Shown here: positions 7,515 to 16,571 of the stretch, piece after piece
Layout of the letters: each line of letters starts with the position of its first letter
How positions within the stretch are numbered: position 1 is the first letter of the stretch
Source of the DNA: Anoxybacterium sp963668245
GTDB lineage: Bacteria > Bacillota > Clostridia > Peptostreptococcales > Anaerovoracaceae
NCBI GenBank assembly: GCA_963668245.2
Contig: OY764195.2
Location: 1,984,001-2,048,000 of the forward strand
Reading direction: 5' to 3'
DNA length: 64,000 nucleotides
The notes under the pieces: generated by a model
Told to the model about the DNA's origin: nothing
Database searches by the model: none
The model's input: the letters and a program-made list of their open reading frames with translations, nothing else
Translations under genes and position numbers: made by a program

Positions 7515-8489
7515 ATGAAACAACTGGTGAATACCACAGGAAGTATTAGTCCAGATTATACAATTGAACAAAACGAAAGGGTAATCAGGGAGTTTTTGCG
7601 AGAATGTAATTGTGATGGAATCGAATTAATCTATGATGGAGCTGACCAAGCCACCAATTTATTAAAACCACATGTCATGGGATATCATCTGATATTTTAT
7701 CCAGATTGGGTAGATTTTTGGAATGGAAATGTGAAGTCGCTGAAACGGAAATTCGGATCAGAGAAGATGTGGAAGGATTTTTATAGGGGAGACTCACGAG
7801 AGTCACTATTGAATCAATTTCGTGAAGATTTAAACCGAGCAAAGCTACTTGGTGCATCCTATGTGGTGTTTCATGTTTCTGATGTTTCCATTGAGGAAGG
7901 GTATACCTACCAGTGGGAGCACACGGATGAAGACGTTGTAAACGCATCCATTGAGGTAATCAATTCTATTATGGGCGACCCATCTTTTTCCTTTTATTTT
8001 CTAATAGAGAACTTGCAATGGCCTGGATTTAGTTTTACAAAGCCTGATCTTACAAAAAGGCTTTTATCGGAAATAGAGTATAAAAAGAAAGGTATAATGC
8101 TGGATATCGGACACCTCTTTTGCACTAACTTGGAACTGAAAAGTCAAGCAGAAGGCTGTGAATATGTAAAAAGAATACTGGATCAACATGGACGGATGGT
8201 GGATGATATCAAAGGTGTTCATTTGCATCAATCAGTCACTGGTTCTTATGTGAAAGAATTTTTACAGAATTCATGGAATAAACCAAATGAAAACTACTAT
8301 GAGCATTTTAGAAAATCATATGAACATATAAAGAGAATTGATACTCATCAGCCTTTTTCTGATGCTGGGATTTGGGACGTTATTGATCAAATTGGACCAG
8401 AATTTTTGGTTCATGAATTAGCGGCCTCCAGTTTGGAGGAAAAAAAATCCCTAGTTAAAGTTCAGCAACACACGTTAGGTATTGCATAG
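7515..8489 (+). CDS. TIM-barrel protein of AP-endonuclease-2 / sugar isomerase fold, CbiR-like
   Basis: First gene of the riboswitch-2 operon; 324 residues starting at ATG 7515 behind AAGGGGAG. The sequence has the xylose-isomerase-like / AP endonuclease 2 fold pattern with metal-ligand style motifs: VVFHVSDV, a glutamate in FLIENLQWPG, LDIGHLF, GVHLHQS and a terminal strand EFLVHELAAS. CbiR, the cobamide amidohydrolase first described in Akkermansia muciniphila, belongs to this superfamily and opens cobamides so that the lower ligand can be replaced. Control by a B12 riboswitch and linkage to an uptake operon make a CbiR-like role the best guess. It could instead be another isomerase-like enzyme; no lower-ligand activation genes (cobT, cobS, cobC) are in this window. 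Confidence 0.65.
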   Translation: MKQLVNTTGSISPDYTIEQNERVIREFLRECNCDGIELIYDGADQATNLLKPHVMGYHLIFYPDWVDFWNGNVKSLKRKFGSEKMWKDFYRGDSRESLLNQFREDLNRAKLLGASYVVFHVSDVSIEEGYTYQWEHTDEDVVNASIEVINSIMGDPSFSFYFLIENLQWPGFSFTKPDLTKRLLSEIEYKKKGIMLDIGHLFCTNLELKSQAEGCEYVKRILDQHGRMVDDIKGVHLHQSVTGSYVKEFLQNSWNKPNENYYEHFRKSYEHIKRIDTHQPFSDAGIWDVIDQIGPEFLVHELAASSLEEKKSLVKVQQHTLGIA

Positions 8490-8508
8490 AAATAAGAGGA
8501 ATAACAAG

Positions 8509-9882
8509 ATGAAATTTGAAAGAATGAAAAGGCTCCTATTCATTGGAATGATAACCGTTTCTATTTTGGTAACACAAGGCGTATCATCGGCTTATGCAAC
8601 GGTAAGCGGTCTTGATGTCCAAGGACAGATTGATCATACAGGTACCTATCTAATGTCTACCGTTACCTATCCAACCATATCCTCTATTGGAGGAGAATGG
8701 ACTATTTTAGGACTTGGTAGATCTGGTGTCACCATTCCAAGTAGCTATTTGGATATATATTATCAAAATGTAATCAAACAGATGAGCGAGTCGGAAGGAA
8801 ATTTATCTTCTGTAAAATATACCGAGTATTCTAGACTTATTTTAGCCTTGACATCCATTGGAAAAGATGTAACCGATGTTGGTGGTTACAACTTGCTCGA
8901 TAAGTTATCGGATTACAATAAAATCATAAAACAGGGGCTCAATGGGCCTGTTTTTGCATTGCTTGCCCTTGATAGTGGCGCTTATAAGATTCCAGTCTGT
9001 GAGGACTCTTCTTCACAAGTGACAAGAGAGAGACTCTTAGCCTACGTTCTGTCCAAAGAAGTTACAGATGATAAGGGGGTACAAGGCGGATTTGCACTGA
9101 CTGGCAATGAACCGGATTCCGATATAACAGGTATGGTATTGCAAGCACTTACTCCTTATGCTGAGAATCCAGATGTAAGTCAGGTCATTGATAGAGCCAT
9201 TAAGGTTCTTGACAATATGGCCCTTTATGATGGGGGCTATGCTACGTATGGTGTTGAAACATTAGAAAGCATTGCACAGGTGATTGTTGCGAAATCTGGA
9301 CTTGATATTGATTCCTCTTTGCAGATTGAGGCATTAATGCAATTTGTCAAGGAGGATGGCAGTTTCAGTCATACGTTGGGAGGTGAATCCAATCTGATGG
9401 CCACAGAGCAAGGCTTTTATGCTCTTGTTTCTTATGATAGATATCAAAAAGGATTTTCTCCTTTGTATGATATGACTGATGTGATTTCCCTTGGTAAAAC
9501 AGATGAAGGTATTTCGACGACGAAAAATGACAATCGTATCCACGTCATCGTGAATGATGCAGAGCTAGCATTTTCACAGGAACCAGTAATCAAAAATGGC
9601 AGAGTTTTAGTGCCGATGAGAAACATCTTTGAAGCACTCGGCGCAGAAGTGTCATGGGATGGCGATAAAAAACAGGTCACAGGAGTACTCGATGATACGA
9701 CGATTACATTGGTGATAGGACAAACGGCAGCAAGAAAGAATGGTACAGAAGTTACATTAGATGTACCAGCAGAAATATTGAATGGAAGTACTTTGGTACC
9801 TGTTCGGTTCATTTCTGAGAGTCTTGATGCCAAGGTGTTATGGAATCAGGAAACAAAAACTGTTACGGTTACAAGCGAATAG
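8509..9882 (+). CDS. Secreted alpha-toroid protein with stalk domain (transcobalamin alpha-domain-like)
   Basis: A 457-residue secreted protein; the start at 8509 follows AAGAGGA and gives a signal peptide ending near SSAYA. Residues ~35-335 form helical repeats of the prenyltransferase/terpene-cyclase-like alpha/alpha toroid type (for instance GGYATYGVETLESIAQVIVA and EDGSFSHTLGGESNLMATEQGFYALVSY). Residues ~344-457 match the copper-amine-oxidase N-terminal-like 'stalk' domain (RVLVPMRNIFEALGAEVSWD, STLVPVRFISESLDAKVLWN), usually a cell-surface module without copper function. In transcobalamin and intrinsic factor the larger domain is an alpha6/alpha6 toroid. The next gene supplies the matching beta domain, so the two may clasp a cobamide together. 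Confidence 0.75.
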   Translation: MKFERMKRLLFIGMITVSILVTQGVSSAYATVSGLDVQGQIDHTGTYLMSTVTYPTISSIGGEWTILGLGRSGVTIPSSYLDIYYQNVIKQMSESEGNLSSVKYTEYSRLILALTSIGKDVTDVGGYNLLDKLSDYNKIIKQGLNGPVFALLALDSGAYKIPVCEDSSSQVTRERLLAYVLSKEVTDDKGVQGGFALTGNEPDSDITGMVLQALTPYAENPDVSQVIDRAIKVLDNMALYDGGYATYGVETLESIAQVIVAKSGLDIDSSLQIEALMQFVKEDGSFSHTLGGESNLMATEQGFYALVSYDRYQKGFSPLYDMTDVISLGKTDEGISTTKNDNRIHVIVNDAELAFSQEPVIKNGRVLVPMRNIFEALGAEVSWDGDKKQVTGVLDDTTITLVIGQTAARKNGTEVTLDVPAEILNGSTLVPVRFISESLDAKVLWNQETKTVTVTSE

Positions 9883-9941
9883 CCGGTGAATGCATGTAAT
9901 ATTATGATGAAAAAAATGATAGCAAGGTGAGGGTATCTGAT

Positions 9942-10685
9942 ATGAATTGGAATAACAAATATACGCTTGTCCGTGGGTGGGGCAATATTTTATTGATTAT
10001 TTTCCTGATAGGAATGGCATTTGTTGGATGCGGGACGAGCCAAGCATCAGAAAACCAACAATCAACTGGAGCCTCTGACGGAGCCATAAGTCAGTCTTTA
10101 GAACAATCATTATCCACCACTGAAGGAGCGCTTGATGGCGATGATTTGAACAATGCTGATTTAGAACAAATAAACCAAGAAATAGGAACAGACAAGGGCA
10201 ATCCATCAAGTCCCGCACCAGTGGAGCCAAAAGATGTGAATGTGGATAAAAAAACAGTATATCATTGTACCTTTTCCATTGCTTGTGATACTATTTTGGA
10301 TCATTTAGATGATTTCGATCAGGCGAAAACACAGGTATTACCTACAGATGGAATCATATTTCCAGCAACCTCGGTAGAGTTTTATGAAGGGGAAAGCGTA
10401 TTTGACGTATTGCTTAGAACGACAAAAGAAAACAAAATACATATGGAATTCGTCAAGACACCGCTATACAACAGTAACTATATAGAAGGAATCAACAATA
10501 TTTATGAATTTGATTGTGGTGAGCTTTCGGGTTGGATGTATCGGGTCAATGGATGGTTCCCCAACTATGGGTGCAGCAGATATGTGCTAAAAGACGGTGA
10601 TCAGGTGGAATGGGTGTATACTTGCGATCTTGGAAAAGATGTGGGTGGAGACTGGAATGAGCAACTAGATGGTAATAAGGAGTAG
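9942..10685 (+). CDS. DUF4430 lipoprotein (transcobalamin C-terminal-like)
   Basis: A 247-residue lipoprotein. ATG 9942 lies nine bases after AAGGTGAGG; the N-terminus has a hydrophobic stretch and a lipobox ending in VGC (Cys 28 or so). After a low-complexity Ser/Gln/Asp-rich linker, residues ~100-241 form a DUF4430 / transcobalamin-like C-terminal domain, with SVFDVLLRTTKEN, YIEGINNIYEFDCGELSGWMYRVNGWFPNYG and LKDGDQVEWVYT. In the animal cobalamin carriers this domain closes over the vitamin held by the alpha toroid. Its placement between the toroid gene and the ECF transporter suggests a membrane-tethered cobamide receptor or delivery protein for the ECF complex. Direct binding is inferred. 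Confidence 0.8.
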   Translation: MNWNNKYTLVRGWGNILLIIFLIGMAFVGCGTSQASENQQSTGASDGAISQSLEQSLSTTEGALDGDDLNNADLEQINQEIGTDKGNPSSPAPVEPKDVNVDKKTVYHCTFSIACDTILDHLDDFDQAKTQVLPTDGIIFPATSVEFYEGESVFDVLLRTTKENKIHMEFVKTPLYNSNYIEGINNIYEFDCGELSGWMYRVNGWFPNYGCSRYVLKDGDQVEWVYTCDLGKDVGGDWNEQLDGNKE

Positions 10686-10690
10686 AATTG

Positions 10691-11569
10691 ATGAATGACA
10701 GTTTTTCTACCTACCATCCAATCATTAATTTTATATTTTTTGTATTGGTTATTGGGTCTGCAATGGTATTTATGCATCCAGTTTTATTAGTGATTTCCTT
10801 AATATCTGCATTTTGTTATTCGTTCTATTTAAAAGGAAAGCAAGCGATGCGTTTTAATTTGGGATATCTTTTACCTATGATTTTGATTGTTTCCCTTATC
10901 AATCCTCTTTTCAATCATCGTGGTATGACCATTTTATGGTATTTTAGAGACAATCCAATTACGCTGGAATCCATTTATTATGGAATAGGAACAGGTTTGA
11001 TGTTTGGTGCCGTAATCCTGTGGTTTTCTTGCTACAACGTGATTATGACATCGGACAAGTTCATCTATTTATTTGGGCGGATTATCCCCTCCACTTCGCT
11101 TCTTTTTTCCATGGTACTGCGATTTGTTCCTAAATTTAAAACACAGATTACTCGTATTTCAAATGGTCAAAAATGCATTGGAAGAGATGTATCAAATGGG
11201 AAATATAGGGAACGGGTTTACCACGGAATGAAGATCTTGTCGATTATGACCACTTGGGCTTTGGAAAATGCCATTGAAACGGCGGACTCTATGAAGGCCA
11301 GAGGATATGGCCTTTCTGGAAGAACACATTTTTCCCTCTTTCGGTTTGATGGAAGAGATAAGAGCATTTTAAGCATTTTGCTGTTGTTTGCCATTATCAT
11401 TTTGGCAGGTGCCATTACAGGGCAAAACTCAGTTCAGTTTTTTCCTGTATTTCAGTGGAATTCGTTTTCACCCCTTGAAGTGATGGTGTATTTGGTTTAT
11501 TCCGTACTTTGTTTTTATCCGTTATTGCTCAACCTTGTGGAGGACCTTCGGTGGAAGAATTTGCAATAA
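10691..11569 (+). CDS. ECF transporter transmembrane component (EcfT/CbiQ family)
   Basis: A 292-residue polytopic membrane protein; ATG 10691 is eight bases after AAGGAG. It has the EcfT/CbiQ coupling region with ADSMKARGYG, the Ala-Arg-Gly motif that docks on the ATPases, preceded by a long cytoplasmic helical stretch (TRISNGQKCIGRDVSNGKYRERVYHGMKIL). It starts five bases after the DUF4430 gene and overlaps the ATPase gene by 19 bases. It is dedicated to this operon rather than being the shared housekeeping EcfT. Confidence 0.88.
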   Translation: MNDSFSTYHPIINFIFFVLVIGSAMVFMHPVLLVISLISAFCYSFYLKGKQAMRFNLGYLLPMILIVSLINPLFNHRGMTILWYFRDNPITLESIYYGIGTGLMFGAVILWFSCYNVIMTSDKFIYLFGRIIPSTSLLFSMVLRFVPKFKTQITRISNGQKCIGRDVSNGKYRERVYHGMKILSIMTTWALENAIETADSMKARGYGLSGRTHFSLFRFDGRDKSILSILLLFAIIILAGAITGQNSVQFFPVFQWNSFSPLEVMVYLVYSVLCFYPLLLNLVEDLRWKNLQ

Positions 11570-13263
11570 AAAACTTTACATTTAATTATCCGAGACAGGA
11601 AAATCCTACATTGAACCGTTTGGATTTATCCATAAAGCAAGGAGAATTTATCACAATTTGTGGGAAATCAGGTTGTGGTAAAAGTACGTTGCTCCGAAAT
11701 TTGAAGCCTTCTTTATCACCTCATGGAAGAATTGAGGGGACTATTCTATTTCAAGACAAAGAGTTGAAGTCCCTTACGAAAAGAGAGGAAGCGCAAAAAA
11801 TCGGCTTTGTATTGCAGAATCCTGAAAGTCAAATTGTCACTGATAAAGTTTGGCATGAATTGGCATTTGGACTGGAAAGCTTAGGTTACGATACGAAAAC
11901 AATTCGGTTGCGTGTTGCTGAGATGGCTAGCTTTTTTGGTATACAAGGTTGGTTTCGAAAGGATGTTTCGGAGCTTTCTGGTGGACAAAAACAGCTTTTG
12001 AATTTGGCTTCCATTATGGCAATGCAACCAGATGTTCTTATTTTAGATGAACCGACGTCACAACTAGACCCCATTGCGGCCATTGACTTTTTAGAGACGA
12101 TTCAAAAAATCAATCGGGAAATTGGCACGACCGTACTTCTTACAGAACATCGATTGGAAGAGGTTCTGCCCATGTCAGATCGGGCAATTGTTTTAGAAAA
12201 TGGAGAAATCATTGTAGATGACACACCAAAGCATGTAGGACAGGCATTGGCTGAACAGGAAAATCATATGTTCTTAGCAATGCCTAGTGCAATGCAGATT
12301 TATACTGGGTTGCATGGATGTGCTTCTGATTTGAATTGTCCGATAACCGTACGTGAAGGTAGGCAATGGATTACAAATGAGTTGAAGGGCAATCAGAAAA
12401 GTGGATTGGAAATCCAAGATGATTTAGAGTCGATTGGAAGCTACAAAGAGAAAACGATTTCTTCGCAACCATTATCAACCATTGAAATCAAGGATGTCTG
12501 GTTTCGTTATAACAAAAAAGAAGAAGATATTATTAAGGATTTATCTTTTCAAGGGCGTGCCGGGCAGATTCATTGTATCGTTGGTGGAAATGGAACGGGT
12601 AAATCCACAGCGTTATCTTTGATGAGTGGAATGCGAAAACCGTACCGTGGTACCATCAAAATCTTGGGAAAACCTATGGATCGCTATACGAGCAGAGATC
12701 TTTTTCTTGGAATTTTAGGTGTATTACCACAAGATCCCCAAGCATTATTTGTAGAGAAAACGGTGGAACTTGATTTAATGGAAGTATTGGAAGGACAAAG
12801 CATAGAGGTATCTTCAAAACGAGAAAAAGTTGTGAATATGGCAAATCTTGTAGGGGTTTCTCATTTGCTTTCCAAACATCCTTATGATCTAAGTGGGGGA
12901 GAACAACAACGTGCAGCATTAGCAAAAGTATTGCTCTTAGAGCCTAAAATCCTGCTTTTGGACGAACCTACAAAAGGGATTGACCCATATTTCAAAAGGC
13001 AGTTGGCGAAGATTTTGATTGAACTAAAAGAAAAAGGCATTACGATTATCATGGTTTCTCATGATATTGAATTTTGTGCAAAGTATGGAGATCAATGCTC
13101 TATGTTTTTTGATGGTAACATTGTAACGACAAATACCCCCAGGGCTTTTTTTTCAGGTAATAGTTTCTATACGACTGCCGCAAATCGAATGGTACGTCAT
13201 ATATTTCCCCATGCAGTGACGGTAAAGGATGTGATTGAATTATGCAAACAGAATTTACAATAG
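11551..13263 (+). CDS. Fused ECF transporter ATPase (EcfA-EcfA')
   Basis: A 570-residue protein with two complete ABC ATPase domains. Walker A motifs are GKSGCGKST (residues 38-46) and GGNGTGKST (345-353); signatures are LSGGQKQ and LSGGEQQR; Walker B motifs are VLILDEPTSQLDP and ILLLDEPTKGIDP. The GTG start at 11551, preceded by TGGAGGA, was chosen over the longer frame, which begins inside ecfT. Fusion of EcfA1 and EcfA2 in one chain is typical of dedicated (group I-like) ECF systems. It overlaps both ecfT and the S-component gene (22 bases), showing tight translational coupling. Confidence 0.92.
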   Translation: MEEFAIKNFTFNYPRQENPTLNRLDLSIKQGEFITICGKSGCGKSTLLRNLKPSLSPHGRIEGTILFQDKELKSLTKREEAQKIGFVLQNPESQIVTDKVWHELAFGLESLGYDTKTIRLRVAEMASFFGIQGWFRKDVSELSGGQKQLLNLASIMAMQPDVLILDEPTSQLDPIAAIDFLETIQKINREIGTTVLLTEHRLEEVLPMSDRAIVLENGEIIVDDTPKHVGQALAEQENHMFLAMPSAMQIYTGLHGCASDLNCPITVREGRQWITNELKGNQKSGLEIQDDLESIGSYKEKTISSQPLSTIEIKDVWFRYNKKEEDIIKDLSFQGRAGQIHCIVGGNGTGKSTALSLMSGMRKPYRGTIKILGKPMDRYTSRDLFLGILGVLPQDPQALFVEKTVELDLMEVLEGQSIEVSSKREKVVNMANLVGVSHLLSKHPYDLSGGEQQRAALAKVLLLEPKILLLDEPTKGIDPYFKRQLAKILIELKEKGITIIMVSHDIEFCAKYGDQCSMFFDGNIVTTNTPRAFFSGNSFYTTAANRMVRHIFPHAVTVKDVIELCKQNLQ

Positions 13264-13967
13264 AAAGAAAGGGACATCCTAAAATAGGGTTGTCGTTTTT
13301 GATTATTCTTATTTTGATTCCGGTTACATTGGCAGGGGGTGTATACTTATTAGATGATAGAAAGTACTATATTGTTAGTTTACTTCTTGTATGCGAAACG
13401 ATGATTCCATTTTTTCTTTCTTTTGAAAAAAGAAAACCCCAGGCGAGAGAATTAATTGTGATTGCAGTTCTGGTTGCAATAGCTGTCGTAGGAAGAGCAG
13501 CATTTTTTATGGTGCCACAGTTTAAACCAGTGGTTGCCATCGTAATTATTGCTGGTGCATGCTTTGGTAGTGAAGTTGGGTTTTTAGTAGGCGCAATGAC
13601 TGGTTTTGTTTCAAATTTCTTTTTTGGACAAGGCCCATGGACCCCTTGGCAGATGTTTGCTTTTGGCATCATCGGTTTTTTTGCTGGATTGATATTTTAT
13701 CATGGTTTTTTGAAAGCATCGAAATGGAGTCTTTGTATCTTTGGTGGTGTATCTGCTTTTTTTATTTATGGTGGGATTGTTGATATTTGGACTATCTTAA
13801 TTACAACCCCCACACCAAATTTTGCGACAGCAGTACTTGTATATGGATCCGCCTTTTGGTTCAATCTGATTCATGGAGTTGCTACGATATTCTTTTTATA
13901 TTTGCTTTCTAAACCGATGATGGAAAAATTAGAGAGAATTAAAATCAAATATGGTTTTTTAGATTGA
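13242..13967 (+). CDS. ECF transporter S component, probably cobamide-specific
   Basis: A 241-residue membrane protein with about six hydrophobic helices and an ECF-S style core (LIVIAVLVAIAVVGRAAFFMVPQFKPVVAIVIIAGACFGSE split over helices, and FFFGQGPWTPWQMFAFGIIGFFAGL). It overlaps the fused ATPase by 22 bases and is the last gene of the riboswitch-2 operon. The family resemblance together with B12 riboswitch control points to a cobalamin or cobamide-precursor S component (CbrT or CblT type). Which of the two cannot be told from sequence alone. Confidence 0.82.
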   Translation: MQTEFTIERKGHPKIGLSFLIILILIPVTLAGGVYLLDDRKYYIVSLLLVCETMIPFFLSFEKRKPQARELIVIAVLVAIAVVGRAAFFMVPQFKPVVAIVIIAGACFGSEVGFLVGAMTGFVSNFFFGQGPWTPWQMFAFGIIGFFAGLIFYHGFLKASKWSLCIFGGVSAFFIYGGIVDIWTILITTPTPNFATAVLVYGSAFWFNLIHGVATIFFLYLLSKPMMEKLERIKIKYGFLD

Positions 13968-14008
13968 CAGATAGGATGTTCCATGGTAGCTTGAACTGGA
14001 GGTGATGG

Positions 14009-14401
14009 ATGATGTCTAATATTGTAAAAGGTCTGATAGCGAAAGAAGAAAAATGTTCTTGCAGAGGTTATAATTTGGATAAGCTTCTGCAACCGAGTAT
14101 TTTGACGTTACTTGCGAAAAAGAGACTCCACGGATATCTGATCATCCAAGAGTTAGAAGGAAAGAATCTTTATCATGGAGAAAAGGCTGATAATACAGGG
14201 ATTTATAGAACCTTGAAAAGTTTAGAGGATAAAGGAATGGTAACCTTTGATTGGGAGTTGGAACAGACTGGTCCAGCAAAAAAAGTATATCAAATTACAG
14301 AAACGGGAAGAGAGTGCCTCGCAAATTGGATTGACACATTAAAGGACTATCAAAATACGATATCACTTTTAATTCGCGAAGCAGAAGAAGTTTTTTCCTA
14401 A
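14009..14401 (+). CDS. PadR-family transcriptional regulator
   Basis: A 130-residue PadR-type winged-helix protein with a near-perfect ribosome binding site GGAGGTGAT at 13998-14006; either of two adjacent ATG codons (14009, 14012) may be used. Core motifs are ILTLLAKKRLHGYLIIQELEG, NTGIYRTLKSLEDKGMVTFDWE and KKVYQITETGRECL. An unusual N-terminal extension carries a CSC pair (KEEKCSCRGYNLDKLL), which could bind a metal. A 13-bp-arm palindrome at 14434-14462 lies between this gene and the nucleoside hydrolase operon and is a plausible target, so PadR may govern that operon. The ligand is unknown. Confidence 0.82.
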   Translation: MMSNIVKGLIAKEEKCSCRGYNLDKLLQPSILTLLAKKRLHGYLIIQELEGKNLYHGEKADNTGIYRTLKSLEDKGMVTFDWELEQTGPAKKVYQITETGRECLANWIDTLKDYQNTISLLIREAEEVFS

Positions 14402-14405
14402 TCCT

Positions 14406-14432
14406 TGGCGATTGATTTCGCCTCTTTTTTGG
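14406..14432 (+). terminator. Weak intrinsic terminator after padR-like gene
   Basis: Short GGCG / CGCC stem with an 8-base loop and a TCTTTTTT tail directly after the PadR stop. Confidence 0.45.
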
Positions 14433-14433
14433 C

Positions 14434-14462
14434 GCATTTATTAGACTAAGTCTAATAAATGC
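14434..14462 (+). promoter_or_regulatory. Long palindrome, candidate operator
   Basis: Perfect 13-bp arms GCATTTATTAGAC / GTCTAATAAATGC separated by TAA. There is no T-run, so termination is unlikely. It lies 40 bases before the nucleoside hydrolase start, next to the PadR gene, and fits a dimeric regulator site. Confidence 0.55.
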
Positions 14463-14501
14463 TATGAACTATCAAATGCGATGAGGGGAGGCGTTGTATT
14501 T

Positions 14502-15398
14502 ATGAAGGTAATCTTAGATTGTGATAATACTTTTGGGATAAATGGTTACGATTTGGATGATGGGCTTGCACTGATTTATCTTCTTGGCTGCAAGGATGTT
14601 GAACTGCTTGGCATAACTTGTACCTTTGGAAATCATGATGTTGAAACGGTCTATCAGGCTACAATAGATTTACTTATGAAACTAAATCGAACTGATATAC
14701 CAGTTTTTTTGGGAGAATCTAGATCGCCAGATTTAACAAATGGATATAAGAATTCAAGTTCAACCATTGAAACCCAAAAAGTCAGTCAGGCAGTTGATTT
14801 CTTATTGGATGCTGTTCATAGAGAGAATGGAGCAGTTAACCTCTTGGCAACTGGATCTTTGACCAACCTAGCCAAAGCATTTGAAGTGGAACCGCTTTTT
14901 TTTGAAAAAATAGAGAAGCTCGTTATCATGGGAGGGATTACAGAACCTTTAAGGATTCAAGGACGTTTCCTTTCGGAATTAAATTTTTCTGTCAATCCTG
15001 CTGCAGCTTCGTTGGTATTAGAACAGGGAAAAAGAATGGCGATTGCAACGGGGAATCACTGCTTAAAAGCATATTTCTCAAAGCGTGGACTAGAAAAAAG
15101 ATTAACGAATCCTATGTCAAGGTTTCTCTATGAGCATTCCTTGTATTGGTATGAGTGGAATCAAAAACACTTCGGTATGGAAGGCTTTTATAATTGGGAT
15201 GTTGTTGCAGCTGTTTTTATGATTCATCCAGAATATTTTGATCAAAATCCGGTAAACATAACGCCAGATTTGGAATCATTGAAATCTGGAATGTTATTGG
15301 GAAACGGTGAAGAGATTCAGGTATCATTGCCTAATCTGATAGATTCAGACTTGTTTGAAGAGCACGTGTATCAAACATATTTTCAAGTAAAAGTATAA
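14502..15398 (+). CDS. Nucleoside hydrolase (IUNH family)
   Basis: A 298-residue enzyme; ATG 14502 sits ten bases after GGGGAGG. It has the family N-terminal aspartate cluster in variant form (DCDNTFGINGYDLDDGLAL, where usual members read DTDPGxDDxxA), plus LLATGSLTNLA, KLVIMGGI, SELNFSVNPAAASLVL and a C-terminal NWDVVAAVF carrying the late aspartate. Such enzymes cleave the N-glycosidic bond of nucleosides, releasing base and ribose. The longer spacing between the first two aspartates is unusual and may alter metal or substrate binding. It heads a unit with a radical SAM protein and an ABC importer, so the nucleoside may be a specialised imported one. Confidence 0.85.
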   Translation: MKVILDCDNTFGINGYDLDDGLALIYLLGCKDVELLGITCTFGNHDVETVYQATIDLLMKLNRTDIPVFLGESRSPDLTNGYKNSSSTIETQKVSQAVDFLLDAVHRENGAVNLLATGSLTNLAKAFEVEPLFFEKIEKLVIMGGITEPLRIQGRFLSELNFSVNPAAASLVLEQGKRMAIATGNHCLKAYFSKRGLEKRLTNPMSRFLYEHSLYWYEWNQKHFGMEGFYNWDVVAAVFMIHPEYFDQNPVNITPDLESLKSGMLLGNGEEIQVSLPNLIDSDLFEEHVYQTYFQVKV

Positions 15399-15443
15399 GA
15401 ATCGTTAATCTGATAAAACATGAAATGATTAGGAGGAGCATTG

Positions 15444-16499
15444 ATGAGATTGGAACATGAATTAGAACGAATCCTAGAAAAAGCATGGTGCGGTATTCCA
15501 TTGAATCGTAAGGATTGTGCTTATCTGTTAGTACTGGATGAAAAAAGCCATGAATCAGCTATCTTAAGAGCATCTGCTACAAGCATAATCAGATCAAAAA
15601 ATGAGGGCTCTGCTATCATTTTGGGTCAAGTAGGGGTGGATGTAACTGCATGTCCTGGTGGTTGCAAATTTTGCACCTTTGGTGATGGGCATTCAAACAT
15701 CAAGATGAACCATCTTACTTTAGAGGAACTGGAAGAAAAAATTGCTGATTTTTGTCGATATGATGATTTATATGGTTTGTATTTAATGACAATGCATGAA
15801 TATGATTTGGAGCGTTTTTTAAATATTGTTGAGCATGCAAAACTATTGACTCCAAAAACGACTCAAATCTGGGCTAATGTGGGGGATTCTTCATTTGATG
15901 CATTTCAAGCTATGAAGAAACACGGTGTCACAGGGGTGTATCATGTGTGTAGAATTGGAGAAGGGGTTGATACTAAGTTAGATCCAAAAGAAAGAATAAA
16001 AACCATGGAAAATGCACTTGAAGCTGGATTGGAGCTTTATACTTGCTGTGAACCGATTGGGCCTGAGCACACAGTACAGCAATTGGTAGATAATATCTTC
16101 ATAGGAATTGAAATGGGAATCACTCAGCATGCTGCAATGAGAAGAGTAGCGGTGCCAGGTTCACCTATGGTACAATATGGTCAGATTAGCGAATTGCGGT
16201 TAGCCCATATCGTAGCGGTAATATCACTTTGTTCTGTCACAGTACCCACCATGGCATATATGGGTGTTCACGAACCCAATCCGTTGAGTTATGCATCAGG
16301 AGCCAATATTATTACCGCTGAGAGTGGTGCTAATCCAAGAGATTGTGCTAGTGATACGGCAAGAAATCGTGGAATGGACATGGCACAATGCCGAAAAATG
16401 TTATTTGAATGTGGTTTTTCTAATATTCGAAGAGGTGATGAAAGTAAAATACCGCTAGACCTTGATTACCTGATTCAAACAAACTCTCTATATGAATAA
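15444..16499 (+). CDS. Radical SAM protein, BioB-like
   Basis: A 351-residue protein; ATG 15444 follows AGGAGG by seven bases. The radical SAM cluster ligands are C70, C74 and C77 in CPGGCKFC (Cx3Cx2C). The remainder follows the biotin-synthase-like barrel and BATS-type tail: YHVCRIGEGVDTKLDPKERIKTMENALEAGLELYTCCEPIGPEHT, AVPGSPM, and SGANIITAESGANPRDC near the end. It is not BioB proper in context (no biotin genes). It lies between a nucleoside hydrolase and an ABC importer, suggesting salvage or degradation of an imported compound. The substrate is unknown. Confidence 0.75.
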   Translation: MRLEHELERILEKAWCGIPLNRKDCAYLLVLDEKSHESAILRASATSIIRSKNEGSAIILGQVGVDVTACPGGCKFCTFGDGHSNIKMNHLTLEELEEKIADFCRYDDLYGLYLMTMHEYDLERFLNIVEHAKLLTPKTTQIWANVGDSSFDAFQAMKKHGVTGVYHVCRIGEGVDTKLDPKERIKTMENALEAGLELYTCCEPIGPEHTVQQLVDNIFIGIEMGITQHAAMRRVAVPGSPMVQYGQISELRLAHIVAVISLCSVTVPTMAYMGVHEPNPLSYASGANIITAESGANPRDCASDTARNRGMDMAQCRKMLFECGFSNIRRGDESKIPLDLDYLIQTNSLYE

Positions 16500-16571
16500 A
16501 ATCAGCAAAATAAAAGATTTGTCATATTAATCAGATATGAAATTGAGCATGAACAGAATTGGAGGAAAGAA

